64,000 nucleotides of DNA from Coniochaeta sp. PMI_546 (lineage: Eukaryota > Ascomycota > Sordariomycetes > Coniochaetales > Coniochaetaceae): NCBI GenBank assembly GCA_021432605.1, contig MU271149.1, positions 1,612,001-1,676,000 of the forward strand, in the 5' to 3' direction. The notes under the pieces are model-generated. The model made no database searches and was not told where the DNA came from. It saw only the letters and a list, made by a program, of their open reading frames with translations. Below are positions 37,845 to 50,461 of this stretch, one piece after another. Numbering within the stretch: the first letter of the stretch is position 1; each line of letters starts with the position of its first letter. Both the position numbers and the translations under genes were made by a program.

Positions 37845-40800
37845 CTACTGATCCCCGGAACCAGCCGCTCGTCCCGGAGTACGGGGAGAGAACGAGGGCG
37901 ACGTGGGAGAATATCCAGGACTGGTAGGAGATGCCTGCTGTCCCGGCGACCGCTGGAACGTCGGGCTGGTCGGCGAGTACGACGGTGAAGTAGGAGACCA
38001 CGTAGGCGATGCCGGTGAGTACGATGGCGACGTGGCGCCCGCATGCACGTGCGGAGATGTCGGGCTGTAACTGGGGCTCGCTGGCGAGTACGAAGGCGAC
38101 GTCGGCGAGTTGAACTGCGCCGGCGACGTGGGAGAGTAGTGCTTCGCGGCCGAAGGGGAACCCGGAGAGTAGCTTGGTGACGTCGGGCTGTAGTTCGGGC
38201 TCGAGGGACTCGTTGGCCTCATCATCGGAGACGTAGGGGAGAATGATGGTGAGGACGGTGAGAACTGAGGCGAGCTTGCAAAGCGACCGCCAGCGTCGAT
38301 GAGAGGCGAGGTAGGAGAATACCCTGCGGCAGGAGAGGACGGCGAGTATCCGCCGTAGGCGCCGCTGCTAAACGGCGAGGTGGGCGATGTGCTGAAGGGA
38401 CTGGTAGGGCGCGGGCTAGTGCTCGAGTAAGGATTGACGGTGCCCATGCCGAATCCGCCAGAATAGTCAGTAGCAAATCCAGTGGGTGTATCCGATCCAG
38501 CACCGACAATCGGCGAGAAATTGCCAAGCGTCGGCGAGCCCATGCCTAGATAGCCGCTGTCTGCCATTGGCGAACCGGTATCGTAAGGGGTTGCAGCACC
38601 TTCCAGCTGGCTCGCCTTGATAGTCATGCCCGGCATCAGGCCCATGCGTGAGTTGTCCGAGATGACGGTGTCGAGCATCTTAGGATCGAGCAAGACGTCA
38701 AAGTGGCCAGTGCCCATGGGAGCCATTTGGCCGAGCATGACGTTCTCCGATATTCCACGGCAGTCGTCAAGTTCTCCGATGGCGGCGGCTTCGAGCAAGA
38801 TCTCGACCGTCTCCTCGAACGAACATCTCATGAGTGCACCGGTGTCCGCCCTGTTGATACCATGACGGGTAACAGCCGCAATGCTTCCACGGTACGTCAT
38901 AATGTCAACAAGCAGCGCAAGATGACGATGGTTGACGTATGAACCGCCGAAAGACAGAACTTGTGCTAGTTCCTTCATGAGAGCAGCTCTGGCTGCTTCG
39001 ATGCCGAAAACATCTACAACCTGCCAGAGGTCATTGGTAGTTGTGCGCACGATATTGACGCCCTCGACCGCCAGGACATCGCGTAATGCAGTGCCCTGAG
39101 TGTCCAGGTACCATTCCTCACATTCCTTGACTTTGGAGCCGAAAACAAGGCCACCGTCGGCTGATGTGACGAGCTTGGCGCCCATGGTCAAGAAGGCTCT
39201 CTCGATACCCTCAACACCACGTAGAGTACAACCATCAAGGAGATGAGCCTGAAGACGCTTGAGCATGACATCGTCTTCAATGATCTTGTTGCCTTCTTCA
39301 TCCTTGTCGTCTGCATCGGGCTTCTTGATCACACGGATACGGATGACCATCTTTTCAGCATTGTTGTCGCTAAAGACAATAGCAAGGTCATTCCTGTACA
39401 GCTCCTTGATGCGGCCGGCGACATCTTCCACGCGTAGATCCTTGTCAAGCATCTTCTGGCGATCCAGGACGATACGAAGCAACCATCGAGACTGCTGGTC
39501 TGGCGGATCGTGGTTCTCGTCCGGAATCAGGAAATAGGACTCGACAATGTCATAGTCCTCTTCAATAGTAGTCGAGGTGATGTCTGGATCGTAGTAGATC
39601 TCCGTCATGGCAGTAACCGAACGCAGACTCGTGTGCTCCACTTTGCTTCGCAGCTCCTTCGCTTGCTCTTTGGTCGCATTCTGGTCGCCGTCCATGTAGA
39701 CTATCATACCAGGAGTCTTGATGTCTTTCGCGACGTTAAGAATTTCCTTAAGACGCGGAACACCAAGCGTGACGTTCTTGGAAGAGACACCGGCAAAATG
39801 GAAAGTGTTCAAAGTCATCTGAGTCGCCGGCTCTCCGATGGACTGAGCGGCAAGGACTCCGACCATTTCGCCAGGAGACACCATGGATCTTGCCCACCGG
39901 TTCTCCAACTCGCCGAGGATATGATCAAACGCAAGCTTGTTAATCTTCATCTCGATAGCCAAGCGTTTGAATGACAAACGAGCCCGAAGCTGCGATTTGA
40001 ACAGAATTGTTGCATTATAATCGGCTTCCCTGGAGAGGTCGTCATCGCCACGGACAACCACGAGGCGTTCAAGGAGACTCCTGACAGCTGGAATGACATC
40101 CTTGGGGGTCAGATCGCTTCGACCTGCATCGTCGATCTGAAAGAGGTTGCGTGCACTGGCAATGATGCGATGGATGTTGAGAGGAAGCTGCATGCTGTTA
40201 TCACTCAGCAACTTATCCGGCAAGATCTCACGGAGCAGCTTCCGATCGGCGAGAAGCTGTTCGTATTCCAGGTCCAGAAGTTCCTGCATGGCAGGGTCAC
40301 TGGCTATGTCCTTGCCGAATTCCAGGGCCTGCAGTGCATCTTGAGATTGAGATTCGTCCATGACATCTAGACGGTACCTCTTCTCAAACTGTGGGTTGGC
40401 CACGGCAAGGTGATCCACCGCTTGCCTCTCAATATGGATGCCATCCAGCCCATCCTCACCATAGACGAACTGAATAACATCGCCCAAGGAGTTCCGTACG
40501 GTGCCGTCGTACCTGGCACTGACGTCCTCAAGAGCTTTGACGAGTCGTCGTTGGATGTAACCGGTCTCTGCAGTCTTGACAGCGGTGTCAATCAAACCTT
40601 CGCGACCAGCCATGGCGTGGAAGAAGAACTCGCTGGGCGTCAGGCCACGCAGGTAAGAGTTCTCGACAAAGCCTCGAGCCTCGGGGGAATAATCATCCTT
40701 GGTGAAATGCGGTAGGGTTCGATATTTGAATCCGAAAGGAATACGCTTTCCCTCCACAATCTGCTGGCCGACGATGGCACTCATCTGGGAAATGTTGATG

Positions 40801-43190
40801 CTCGAACCCTTGGATCCAGACCGCGCCATGGTTACAGCATTGTTAAGATCCTTCAGACTCTTCTCGGTCGTTTTTCCAGCGTTGTCACGAGCTTGGTTGA
40901 GAGCCTGTGAAACCTTGCTTTCGAAAGTTTCTCGGACGTTCATGCCGGGAAGCGATTCAAGCGTATTATTAGTAGCTTGCTGCGTGTACTCCTCGACCTT
41001 GGCCTTCTGCTCGTCAATGTCCCTCTGGACCAATGAGATGGTGTGCGCATCAGGAATCGTATCACCGATACCAATGCTGAAACCGTTGTGGAGGAACCAG
41101 TAGTTGATCACGCGCTGGCAACCATTCAAGAAGTCCATAGCTCCCGTTGGTCCCATCTCGTTATAGCAGATGTGGACGATGCCACCGCTCTGGGCACCGA
41201 CAATCTTCTTCGTCAGGAGACCGTACATAAGCTCGCCGTTTTGGATCAGGACACCATCGTCCTGATGGGGGTAATCCTTCTCCTTCCCCACCGCGGCGTC
41301 TGACTTGTGCGCCAGAGTGACAATTTTTGGAATGATCAAGCTCACAATCTGCTTGCCAGTCCACCTTGGCCGGGGCTTGTAAATGGCGGGGAGCGGAATG
41401 ATACCATCCCATTCGGGGACAAACAACATGATGTTCATGACCTCCTCCTTTGTGAGGAACACGTCTCGCCGGCACATTTTGTATACACCAGCAAGTGTAT
41501 CCTGCACGATACCCATCAGAGGGCCGTTTCGCTGCGGCGAGACGATATTGATGGGAACCATGCACAGTTCCCTGACTTCGGCACGGGTCTCTTCGGTCTG
41601 AGGAACGTGGAGGTTCATCTCGTCGCCGTCAAAATCAGCGTTGTAGGGTGAGGTAACCGAGAGATTGAGTCGGAAGGTGGAGTAAGGCATTACTTTGACC
41701 CTATGACCCATCATGGACTCCTTGTGCAGCGAGGGTTGACGATTGAAAATGATGTAATCGCCGTCGATAAGATGGCGCTCGACCTTCCATCCGTACTCGA
41801 GCTGGATCTGGCCAGCACGCCGATGATGCCGAAGATCGATACGTGTTCCGTCGGCTCGAATGACATATTTGGCACCTGGGTGCTCGTTCGGGCCATTCTG
41901 GACCAGCTGTGTGAGTCGGCCGATATTGTAAGGAGTGACGGTCTCTGGGTAAGTCAGGGTACGCGCAATGCTGCGAGGCACACCGACTTCGTCGAGTGAA
42001 ATGTTGGCGTCACCAGTGATAACAGTACGTGCAGAGAAGTCCACACGCTTGCCCATTAGATTGCCACGGAGCCGACCTTCCTTGCCCTTTAGACGAGCCC
42101 GGATTGCCTTGACAGGCCGACCACTCTTTTGAAGAGCTTGTGGCTGCCCAGCGATGTCGTTGTCCATGTATGTGGCAACGTGATACTGCAGCAGATCCTC
42201 GAAATCCGTGATAATATGCTGAGGCGCACCATCCGCTATGGCTTGCCTGACGTTACCATTGGCTCGGATAATGTCACCAAGCTTGTAAGTCAAATCGTCC
42301 TCGTTACGCATGCCTGTCCCACTGCCGTCCATGGAAATGCTGGGTCGAACAGGAGGTGGCGGCACGGGGAGAACTGTGACAATCAACCACTCTGGGCGAG
42401 CATAGTCAACGTTGAGACCCATATCGCGAAGGTCTGAATCTGAGATCCGACGAAGAATGCCGTGGGCCATCTCTGGTGTCAAAACTGTCTTGTCCTTGAT
42501 GGTAGGGCCATCCTCAGATTTTACAGTCTTCGTGGTGAACAGCTGAAGAGCCGCCTGGCGAACCGTCGGCTGCTGGTTTCCACATCCACCATGTTTTATT
42601 GTCGGCTTGGCTGAAGGATCATTCGAACCGAACTCGGCGTCCTTATCCTGCTTGACATCCTTCTCTATGTAGCACATGGTTTGCTTTTTGCAAACAGCCC
42701 AGACGCGATTGAAGCGAACTTTGGGATCTCTAATATTGACGGCGGCAAGAAATTCATCATCAGACTAGAGCGATATGCATGATTAGCATCAAGAAGAAGA
42801 TCTTGCAAAGCGACCAAAGCAGTGCAGACTAACCCTGTCAGCCAACACCTTGCTACAATTATGGCAGACGATCTCGAGGATCTTCTTGACTTTCTTGATG
42901 AAGCCAGGGTGGTAGACGGGCTTAGCCAACTCGATGTGACCGAAATGGCCCGGACATTCAGACATGTTCTCTGTGCAAGTCTTGCACTTGAACTGTCTAT
43001 CGACAGATCCGAGTCGCGGGTCGTTTAGACCCTCTTCGCGGGGTTTCGTGCGAGTCTCATCCATAGTCTCGGGATATTTAATGTGGGCAACGCTCATATT
43101 CTTGATCTCTTCAGGTGATAGGATGCCGAACTGGATCTCCTGAATGATCTTGAGGGGCGCACTAGAGTGCGGGAAATAGAGGTTCGCCAT
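37845..43190 (-). CDS. rpb1: RNA polymerase II largest subunit Rpb1, 1758 aa
   Basis: This is the catalytic largest subunit of RNA polymerase II. Two exons on minus, 43190-42834 and 42764-37845, flank a 69-nt GTTAGT...TAG intron. The N-terminal clamp zinc motif reads [19 protein letters not shown]. The metal-A loop [12 protein letters not shown] lies near residue 490. The bridge helix and trigger loop region includes [19 protein letters not shown] and [19 protein letters not shown]. The C-terminal domain occupies roughly residues 1592-1758 with about 14 heptads led by Tyr, Phe or Trp, mostly variants of YSPTSPS separated by spacers. It ends GRAAGSGDQ. The start [13 protein letters not shown] is the first in-frame ATG before the conserved clamp. 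SWD1, whose COMPASS complex works on transcribing Pol II, lies next upstream in the same orientation. Confidence 0.99.
37890..38345 (-). repeat. Degenerate CTD heptad-coding repeat of RPB1
   Basis: Tandem 21-nt units encode the C-terminal domain heptads. Only two match YSPTSPS exactly. Variants include [28 protein letters not shown] and WSPTSPS, with spacers such as LIDAGGRFA and HVHAGA breaking the register. Confidence 0.9.
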
Positions 43191-44272
43191 CTTGTCGGTT
43201 GTAGTATCAAATCAAAGATGAGGGAGAACGATGATCGCGGAGACGCGCAAGATGCCGGAGGTGAGTAGGTCGTGATGTCAGACCTTCCAACGTGTTTATC
43301 CCCGTGCGCGCAGAACGTCTTGCTCGCTTGAAAAACGCGTTCCCCAAGCCTCGCAAAAAGACGTTGGCAGACGAGACAAAAGAATGCTGTCTTTTTTTCG
43401 ATATTTCCGCTGTCGCTATCGATGAAAGTTGCCGGGTGGTCCTCCTCGCCTCGATCCAGGCCCGACGCCCCGGTGGAGCAAGCCGACAATCGCTCGTCCC
43501 TCCTCCCCAACGTCGCCAGCTGCTTAACCGTGGTGAGAATCCAGGACTCGCGGAACCCGTATTCGAGTAACGGATCGAAGGGCGTCTTCAGAGAGATGCG
43601 CGCGGATTGGTGACGCGCTTCGCGATGATGGAGTCGGTGGTTGTTTTGGTGATAGAGGTTGGAGGCTGAAGGCGAATGTGGCCTGCTATTGAAAAGTTCT
43701 GAAGGGCGCGAAGGCTGAGGGGCCCGTGCACTCGACCTCCCAAAATTGCCCCCACTTTTCTGTTACCCCCGTTCAACTTCCCGCCCCCCTGACCGGTACC
43801 TCCACTTTACTTTCCTTACAAAGAGTGAGATAACGAAGACAATGGAAGGGACTTCAGCTTTACAGAATTTTACGCCCAACATGAAGCCTCTACGAAGTAT
43901 CTGGCCAGTCTCGCATAACTTCGTTCGTATTGCACTTGTAGCTCAACCACACCTTGGTGACTGGCCGGTGACTCAACCTTAAACTAAGTCGTCTATTCTT
44001 CTCTTTCATACTGGACCACCCATTCCATTCTTTTTGTTTCCTTAGGAATGAAACATGCACCCTTCCTCACCCAACACTTTGACAGCCACAATAAGCTATT
44101 GAACCTTCATCGTCTCCATTATGGCTCTGGGACTGACTTGCGAAGTGGCATAAGAAGAGGAACATGTGTAGGAGCATGTGTCGAACTAAGCTAGCTATGG
44201 GGTATCATTTTTTGGGGTTTCTACCGGTTTGGCTTCCTCTAGCCACGAGTTGCCTGAACTGACAAACATCTA
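43191..44272. other. RPB1 upstream region and SWD1 3' region
   Basis: About 1.1 kb between two genes on the same strand. It should contain the RPB1 promoter and the SWD1 3' end. Short frames in this interval have no recognisable features. C-rich runs occur near 43746-43800. Confidence 0.5.
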
Positions 44273-45733
44273 TCATTTTTTCTTGCCCCTTCCCCTGCCT
44301 CCTCCTGTAGGCTTCTTGCTTGCTGCCCGTTCCTCCGTCGCCGCTTCTTCTCCGTCATCTTGGTCCCCAGGACTCTTTCTGCGCAGTGTTCCAAGAGAAA
44401 CATTAACAAACTCCTCTTCGCTGTCCGAATCCCCTAGGTTGAACAATATCGGCATCCGAAACTCCTCCTTCTCATCGTCTGATCCACCGACGGCCAGCAC
44501 ATCGATATCTTCATCTTCTTGGTCCAGTCTGCGCTTCTGTATCTCCTCCTGAGGATGGATGTCAAACTCATCCTCCTTTTCGATGTACTCGACATTCTCT
44601 TCCACCTCGTCAAAGTCGGGCGCCAGAGCAGACCACTTCTGCGGACTAGTCACCGACCAAATGTTAATCCTTCCCGTCTCGAGGCCGCACGCAGCAAGTA
44701 GTGCCTTGTGCGGGTGCCACTCTATGACACCCTGCTCCTCCTTCGGACCCTCTAACATCCGGACCAGGCTGCCGTGTCCCCGCTCCCATATGTACAGTTC
44801 GTGGTTGTTATACGTCGATGCTGCAACGTATTCGCCGGTGGCACTGAAGGCGACGTGGTTCCAAGACAGTCTGTTGACCACGTCCTGAAATTTGTGTTCT
44901 AGCGGTATCTGTATGGTGTCAAGGTCCAGGTCGGGGCCTGAGAGGTTTGGGACGTGGAATGTTCTTATGATTCTGTCCTGGGCGTTGACAAGCAGCACCT
45001 TGCCATTTTCTGTAAGCCGTAGAGTGGTGACGATGCCGCCACATATCTTTTCGAAGTAGATAATCTCCCGAGTCCTGGCATCGATGATGTTCAGCCGCCC
45101 TTTGTTGGTGCCGGCCAATATGTGATCACCGGTAGCTGTCCAGACAATGGCCGTAGTCATATGCCTCGCGTCTTCTTTCGCATGCTTCTCTTTCAGAGCT
45201 GCGTCGGTTTCGACGTTGAGTCGCCTAGGCACGGATGGGAGGACGTATCGAACAGCGGTAGGCTCTGTAACATCGACCAGCAGAGGTTGTTCTTCGAAAA
45301 GGGCAACCGTAAACTGGTGGCTAGAGGCAGTGTTAGCACAGGAGTCACTGAGCTAATGCTCGAGGAGCGCATACTGGTTCCAAGGATGCAGTTCCGCACC
45401 GTATACGGGAGCGCGAAAGCGCACCTCACGGTAGCGCTTACCGTCTTGGAGATCCCATAGAATGGCCCTCCAACCCTGGCAGGCCGACAGCAGGTATCGG
45501 CCACAACGTGACCAACTGAGCGAGGATATATTCTTAGAATGGCCTCTCAGCTTGCGTGCCACGCCCATTGTTTCCAGGTCCCATATCACGACCGTGCCGT
45601 CAACGCGTCCCGAGGCGAGATAGTCGCCTTTACGGTTGAATCGAACGCATGTTGAGTGGCCGGACCGTATTGTATTGGTGATATGTTCGGGGTAATCCTG
45701 CAAAAGGTAATCGTCCGAGAGCAGTAAGTTCAT
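44273..45733 (-). CDS. swd1: COMPASS (Set1C) WD40 subunit Swd1/RBBP5, 468 aa
   Basis: Swd1 is a WD40 scaffold of the Set1 histone H3K4 methyltransferase complex in the nucleus. Exons are 45733-45375 and 45320-44273, joined across a 54-nt GTATGC...CTAG intron to give ELHPWNHHQFTVALFEEQP. The N-terminus MNLLLSDDYLLQDYPEHITN resembles yeast Swd1 (MNILLQDPF). WD repeats are visible: FNRKGDYLASGRVDGTVVIW, WSRCGRYLLSACQGWRAILW, WTATGDHILAGTNKGRLNII, FSATGEYVAASTYNNHELYI and WHPHKALLAACGLETGRINI. After the propeller come acidic segments (FDEVEENVEYIEKEDEFD, GDSDSEEEF) and a basic RGRGKKK tail. Length fits the family. It is divergent from THG1 across 407 nt. Confidence 0.95.
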
Positions 45734-46140
45734 GGTAGCGATCGGTACCGTCTTCGTATGGGGCCCACGTAGCAGAACGCGTGGCTGATCCGACGCGCAT
45801 GTGTGAGAGTGTCTGAAAAGTTGAGGCTACTTGCAGTTCACTGCAAGGCTGAAAGCACATGGGAAATACCCCGCTGAAAGCTCGGTGCCAAGAGTCACCG
45901 TACTAGGTCAGGTACCTTAGGTAGCGGCGCTCAGTGGAGCTCTTACCGCCTAGCGAGCTGCATCGTTCCTTCCTTGGCTTCCACATGGTAACTTACACTT
46001 GATGTGTACCCTGCGTGAAAACTACTTGCTTGGACCACAACTCGAACCTCGCCAGCAGCTCGAGATTTTCAGCCAGAGCTCATTTCTATTTTGGAGAGAT
46101 CTTCCATACACATCAGTCGCCTTACAGATTCACTAGTCAC
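45734..46140. promoter_or_regulatory. Shared divergent promoter of SWD1 and THG1
   Basis: The two start codons are separated by 407 nt. A TAGGT/GGTACCTTAGGTA cluster lies at 45904-45924. No classical TATA box is evident for either gene. Shared regulation is inference from orientation. Confidence 0.5.
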
Positions 46141-47404
46141 ATGGCTAACTCAAAGTAAGACATGGTTCAAGACTTGTCAGTTTTACCACATTGGCTTACA
46201 CCTGCCGATCTAGATTCGAGTACGTGAAGAACTTTGAGCAACCGGATATACTGCTCCCAAACACGTGGATTGTGGTGAGAATTGATGGCCGTGGCTTCAC
46301 AAAGTAAGCGTGCACCTCCAAGCTGCTTAATTGCAGTCGTCTTGCATTCCGAGAGTAACAAGTCCAAGGTTCGCAAACAAGTACAGCTTTGCAAAGCCAA
46401 ATGATAGGAGAGCTTTGGACGTTATGAATGCTGCTGCAAAGGCAGTCGTGACTGAAATACCGGATATTACCATTGCATACGGTGTCAGTGATGAGTATAG
46501 GTTGGTCGCTCTGGCCCGTTCGAAATACGGCTTCATGCTTACAACCTACCGTCGATATATACAGCTTCGTTTTCCACAAGACAAGTACCTTGTTCGAACG
46601 AAGGGCCAGGTATGTCAGGTTTCTGTTCGTGTCCAGGTTCCATGCAACTGACAAGTCCAAGTAAACTGGTCTCGACTATCGTATCTACCTTCACGGCATA
46701 CTACATCTACTCCTGGTCAAGCTATTTCCCAGACTCCCCTCTGGCACCGCCACTACCGAGTTTTGATGGCCGAGCAGTCTGTTACCCTAGTGTGCAGAAC
46801 CTAAGAGATTACATGAGCTGGAGACAAGTCGATTGTACGTCAACCTACCCCTTCAACTAGGACCTCACTGACGTGATAGGCCACATCAACAACCTATACA
46901 ACACAACCTTTTGGGCACTCATACAGCTAGGAGGCATGGATGGTAAAGAGGCTGAGAAGGAGCTAGCTGTAAGCGAAAGACCTCTTTACGGAGAGACGGG
47001 ACAACAAACCCCATGACTAACTCCTCTCAGGGAACGTTTGCTGCCGATAAGAATGAAATACTCTTCAAGAGGTTCAATATCAACTACAACAATGAGCCTG
47101 AGATATATAAGAAGGGGAGCGTTATCTTCAGAGATGTATGTTCTCCCCTTGTCGTTATATAAAGAAGTACTAACTATTTTCACAGTACGAACTAGTCGAG
47201 CCAGACTCCAATCACGTAGCCGTGGACATTGAGAACTTGACAGAGCCGGTGCAGCAGTCAAAAACGCAGATGGAAAACGACAAGAAGAAGCGGGCAAAGG
47301 CACGGATAACAGTCGAACATCTTGATATTATCAAGGATGATTTTTGGCAAAGACGGCCGTGGCTGCTCTCAGGCAAGCCCGGCAAGATTCCAAAGTTACC
47401 ATGA
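46141..47404 (+). CDS. thg1: tRNA-His guanylyltransferase Thg1, 288 aa, eight exons
   Basis: Thg1 adds the G-1 residue to the 5' end of tRNA-His by 3'-5' polymerisation. Eight exons: 46141-46154, 46214-46303, 46369-46500, 46565-46609, 46662-46834, 46880-46968, 47031-47135 and 47186-47404. All phases agree and give 289 codons. The spliced protein opens [16 protein letters not shown], like yeast Thg1. Metal-binding residues of the palm fold are in VVRIDGRGF (D29) and YGVSDEYSF (D76, E77). [11 protein letters not shown] and [13 protein letters not shown] are further family signatures. Seven introns in an 867-nt coding sequence is dense for this window; the first exon is only 14 nt and one donor is the unusual GTTGGT. 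The C-terminus is basic and ends GKIPKLP. Confidence 0.96.
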
Positions 47405-47706
47405 GAACTTTGGTTCTAGTTGACCTAATCACATGAAACCCCGAGCTAAGGCTAGCAGCGGCGTGGCCTGTTTGCGTGCCGCACGAGTCGTCGCGACTAG
47501 CTTACAGCGGCAGTCAGCTGCCTGCCGATGCACCGCTGGCTATTGCCATAAGCATCTATGTGTGGCTCAAGTCTGCAAAGCGAGGGCAGCGAGGCAGTTG
47601 CCGTAGCTAGCCACCGCTTTCTGGTGCCGGATGTCAAGTCCCTGTCGGTAGCTAGCCAGCCACACAATATCCAGGAGAATATTCGTACTTTTGACAACAT
47701 GGTCAT
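47405..47706. other. Convergent 3' region of THG1 and TMA23
   Basis: These 302 nt between two converging stop codons hold both 3' ends. No additional feature was seen. Confidence 0.6.
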
Positions 47707-48375
47707 TCATCCCTTAGCTGCTTTGCGTGCCTCCTTTTCCTCCCTTCGTTTCCTCCTTGCCTCCTTCCTAGCTCTGCGTTCTCTTCTCCTCGCTCGGCGC
47801 TCCTCTTTCGTTTCTTGATCGTTTCGTGGTTGGGCAGATTTTGTCTCCGCCCTCTTGCGCTTCTCAGCTTTTGCAGCAGCTCTTTCCGCTCTCGCAACCT
47901 TCCTCAGAGCCTTCGCCTCTTTCCTTGCCCTCCGCTCCGCCTTACTTTCGTTCCTCTTCACCAACCCTTTCCTCAGCCCAGCAACCGACTCGCGATCCTC
48001 ACTGGCAGGCGTAGCATCCGTCGACTCTTCCCGACTCCCATTCTCGGATAGTGTCCCCTCCATCAATCCGCCTCGGACAAACGAGGCGTACAGCCCGGCA
48101 TACCGCCCTCCTCTGCCGCCTCCCACAGCATTTAGTGCTCCATCTTTCACCGTCTGGACGACGCCCTGCTTGGTGACGTCGAGACCTTTTAGCTTCTCGT
48201 CGAAGGCGGCGAGCCACCACTGGTCGGTGAAGGTCTTGTTCGCGCCGAGGCCTTTGCCGTCTGTGTTTCGCGAGAGGAGAAGCGGGTTCGCGAGGCCGAT
48301 CGAGTTGTCGGTTGGGTGGAGGGAGTGGCCTTTACCTCGCCAGCCTTGGGACTTGAGGAGGGCTGAGGCGTTCAT
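47707..48375 (-). CDS. tma23: Nucleolar Tma23-like protein, 222 aa
   Basis: This frame matches the plan of yeast Tma23, a small nucleolar ribosome-biogenesis protein. The N-terminus MNASALLKSQGWRGKGHSLH continues with IGLANPLLLSRNTDGKGLGA. It then has QWWLAAFDEKLKGLDVTKQG, corresponding to the WWERLFDGHLKNLDV block of the yeast protein, and GLYASFVRGGLMEGTL, similar to LYRWFVKGEGLKGTI. The C-terminal 75 residues are strongly Lys/Arg/Glu/Ala-rich and probably a long charged helix. A further in-frame ATG lies 13 codons upstream; the inner ATG at 48375 was preferred because the conserved block begins there. It is a single exon. Confidence 0.85.
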   Translation of the reverse strand: MNASALLKSQGWRGKGHSLHPTDNSIGLANPLLLSRNTDGKGLGANKTFTDQWWLAAFDEKLKGLDVTKQGVVQTVKDGALNAVGGGRGGRYAGLYASFVRGGLMEGTLSENGSREESTDATPASEDRESVAGLRKGLVKRNESKAERRARKEAKALRKVARAERAAAKAEKRKRAETKSAQPRNDQETKEERRARRRERRARKEARRKRREEKEARKAAKG

Positions 48376-50461
48376 TTTCTGATTAAATAGCCGAGACCCT
48401 CTTCGATGTATCAAACGAGAAATGTCATAACGTAACTGAAGCCATGATTTGGCGGACTGATCTGATATGCTACAGGCAATCTTTCCGTGATTGAGGGTCC
48501 AAAATTTTGGCGGTGGGCTGGCAGAAAATCACGATAAGGCGAACCCCACTTCTATCAAGCCTGACTCCATTATGTCTTAGCACTTTTACCACAGTCCTAT
48601 TGCATACCTTAGTAAGTCGAACATCTCGTCGATGTTTCCTTACTGTCAACTGAACCTCTCCCTATCATCAAAACCTTGGGCTCTGCCGATGAACCCATTG
48701 ATATTCAAAGAAGGGTCCGTTTGTGTTCGGTATAATTCCGCCCCTTCTCAAGTGAGAAGAAGAAGCGTGCCTCGCCACTATGACTCAACAACACCCCCTG
48801 ATCCAGTCGACTCAACTCAACCCATGGTGCTATGAGCAATCATCGTCAAGGTCACCTCTAGGCAACAACTGCAACTGCCAACACCGAAAACCTCGGTACA
48901 GACGTGCATATGCGCACAGTCCAGCTTAACCAAGTATAAATACACATCTTTCCCCTTCTCGAAATCATCCTCTCTCTCTTTCCTCCCTCGGGGGCTTCGA
49001 GCCCCCAGCTCTTCTTTCCAACCAGCTTGGATGAACTGTAGTATCTGTTCTTGTTCCGCTTGATCGGCGAACAGGCACCTACGGGGTGCCGTTACGATTA
49101 AGAACAATTTTTGTCTCTTTTGGGGATTCTAGCCTAGGGCTCGACCTTAGGTTAGACGTTCCCGCGCATGTCTCTGGTCTTACACTGTCTCCGGATGACG
49201 TGCTCTCTTCAGTGGTTGTTGTTGCTGCTTTCGCTGCGATCTTTGTCTTGGATAGGGACGCGGAGAAGACATGGTCTTTTGGTTGGGCCTGGGAAAGGGC
49301 CTGGATGAGGAGCGGTGAGTTCCTCTCTGCATGACATGTGTGCGGGTGAGCTGGATATGCTTCTCTGTGCTGGTTTTGTGCAGTGAAGGAAAGACGATTT
49401 TAGGCAGGGATATCGCCTATAGTTGGACATAAATGACGATTTAAGTGCATACCAAGCGTCCGGAATTGGGACGTCTTTGTTTCTATAACACCGCTGACTC
49501 GCGCCAGTAGGACCTTAACCCTTGGGCGGAACCTTTTCACATTGACAAGTTGCGGCGAGCAATGACTTATGAGTCGGAAGAGACAAGATTACATCACCTC
49601 TCCCGTACTCTGATAGTTTAGATGATGCTCACTAATATCATTGGATTGACTAACTTGTCATTACTCGTGACAGGCTCTACCCTCGAGCCAAGCCGGCCGA
49701 CGAAGCTTTTCAAGTCCTCATTTGACATTACATGTGACATTGCTCGTCTTTAATAACTGGTTCTGCGCGAGACAATGACTCCATGACCCCCAGGGCGGAG
49801 AGAAGGGGGAGACTTGGCTCAATATCGGGGGGAAATTCAAGTTCAGCACGTCAGCATCAAATTGTTTACAGGAGGTTAACATAAGCAAGATGGTGGTTGT
49901 ACTCCCAGCGGTGCCTTCTGCTGAACTTTCCACGAAAGGGTAGGCCTCCATCATAGGGCATATGAGGAATGGAAGAGCGGTAACAGCTCCCTCTTAGGAG
50001 TGGACCAGGTGCCATGGTTCATCCCTATGTCTAATCTGGAATAGCAGGACCGTCGCCTTCGTATAATACCGTTTCTTTTCTCATCCTTACGATTGAAGAA
50101 GCATAAGAACATCTGCAACACATGGCAGTACGGCAGTCACCATCCTCCAACCGTTACGACACACCTCCCCTTTGTGTCATGCTGTCAAATCGTCAGCCTT
50201 GAGGCGAACCATCGTCTGGTAATCGGTAACGCCTTGAAGTTATCAAGTCCTTGAATACCTATAATTGATGTTTTCCGGTAGCAGACTACGGTAACAAGTA
50301 CCATCAGTCTGGCTCAATGCATTGGTGTCTCTTTCTAACAGCGGTTCTTGGGGGGGAATTAGTGGCGGCGCCTTGAAAGTTGGGGATGTTCTTGTCCTGT
50401 ACAGAAAGTGGATCCAGTCCATAATCCAGAATAGAAAACCTCACTTCAACAAATCAGCTCG
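48376..50461. other. Intergenic, no gene seen
   Basis: About 2.1 kb between TMA23 and the tRNA gene. It should include the TMA23 promoter. Only short frames are present; for example 48817-49107 (-) has 96 codons and no recognisable feature. Confidence 0.5.
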
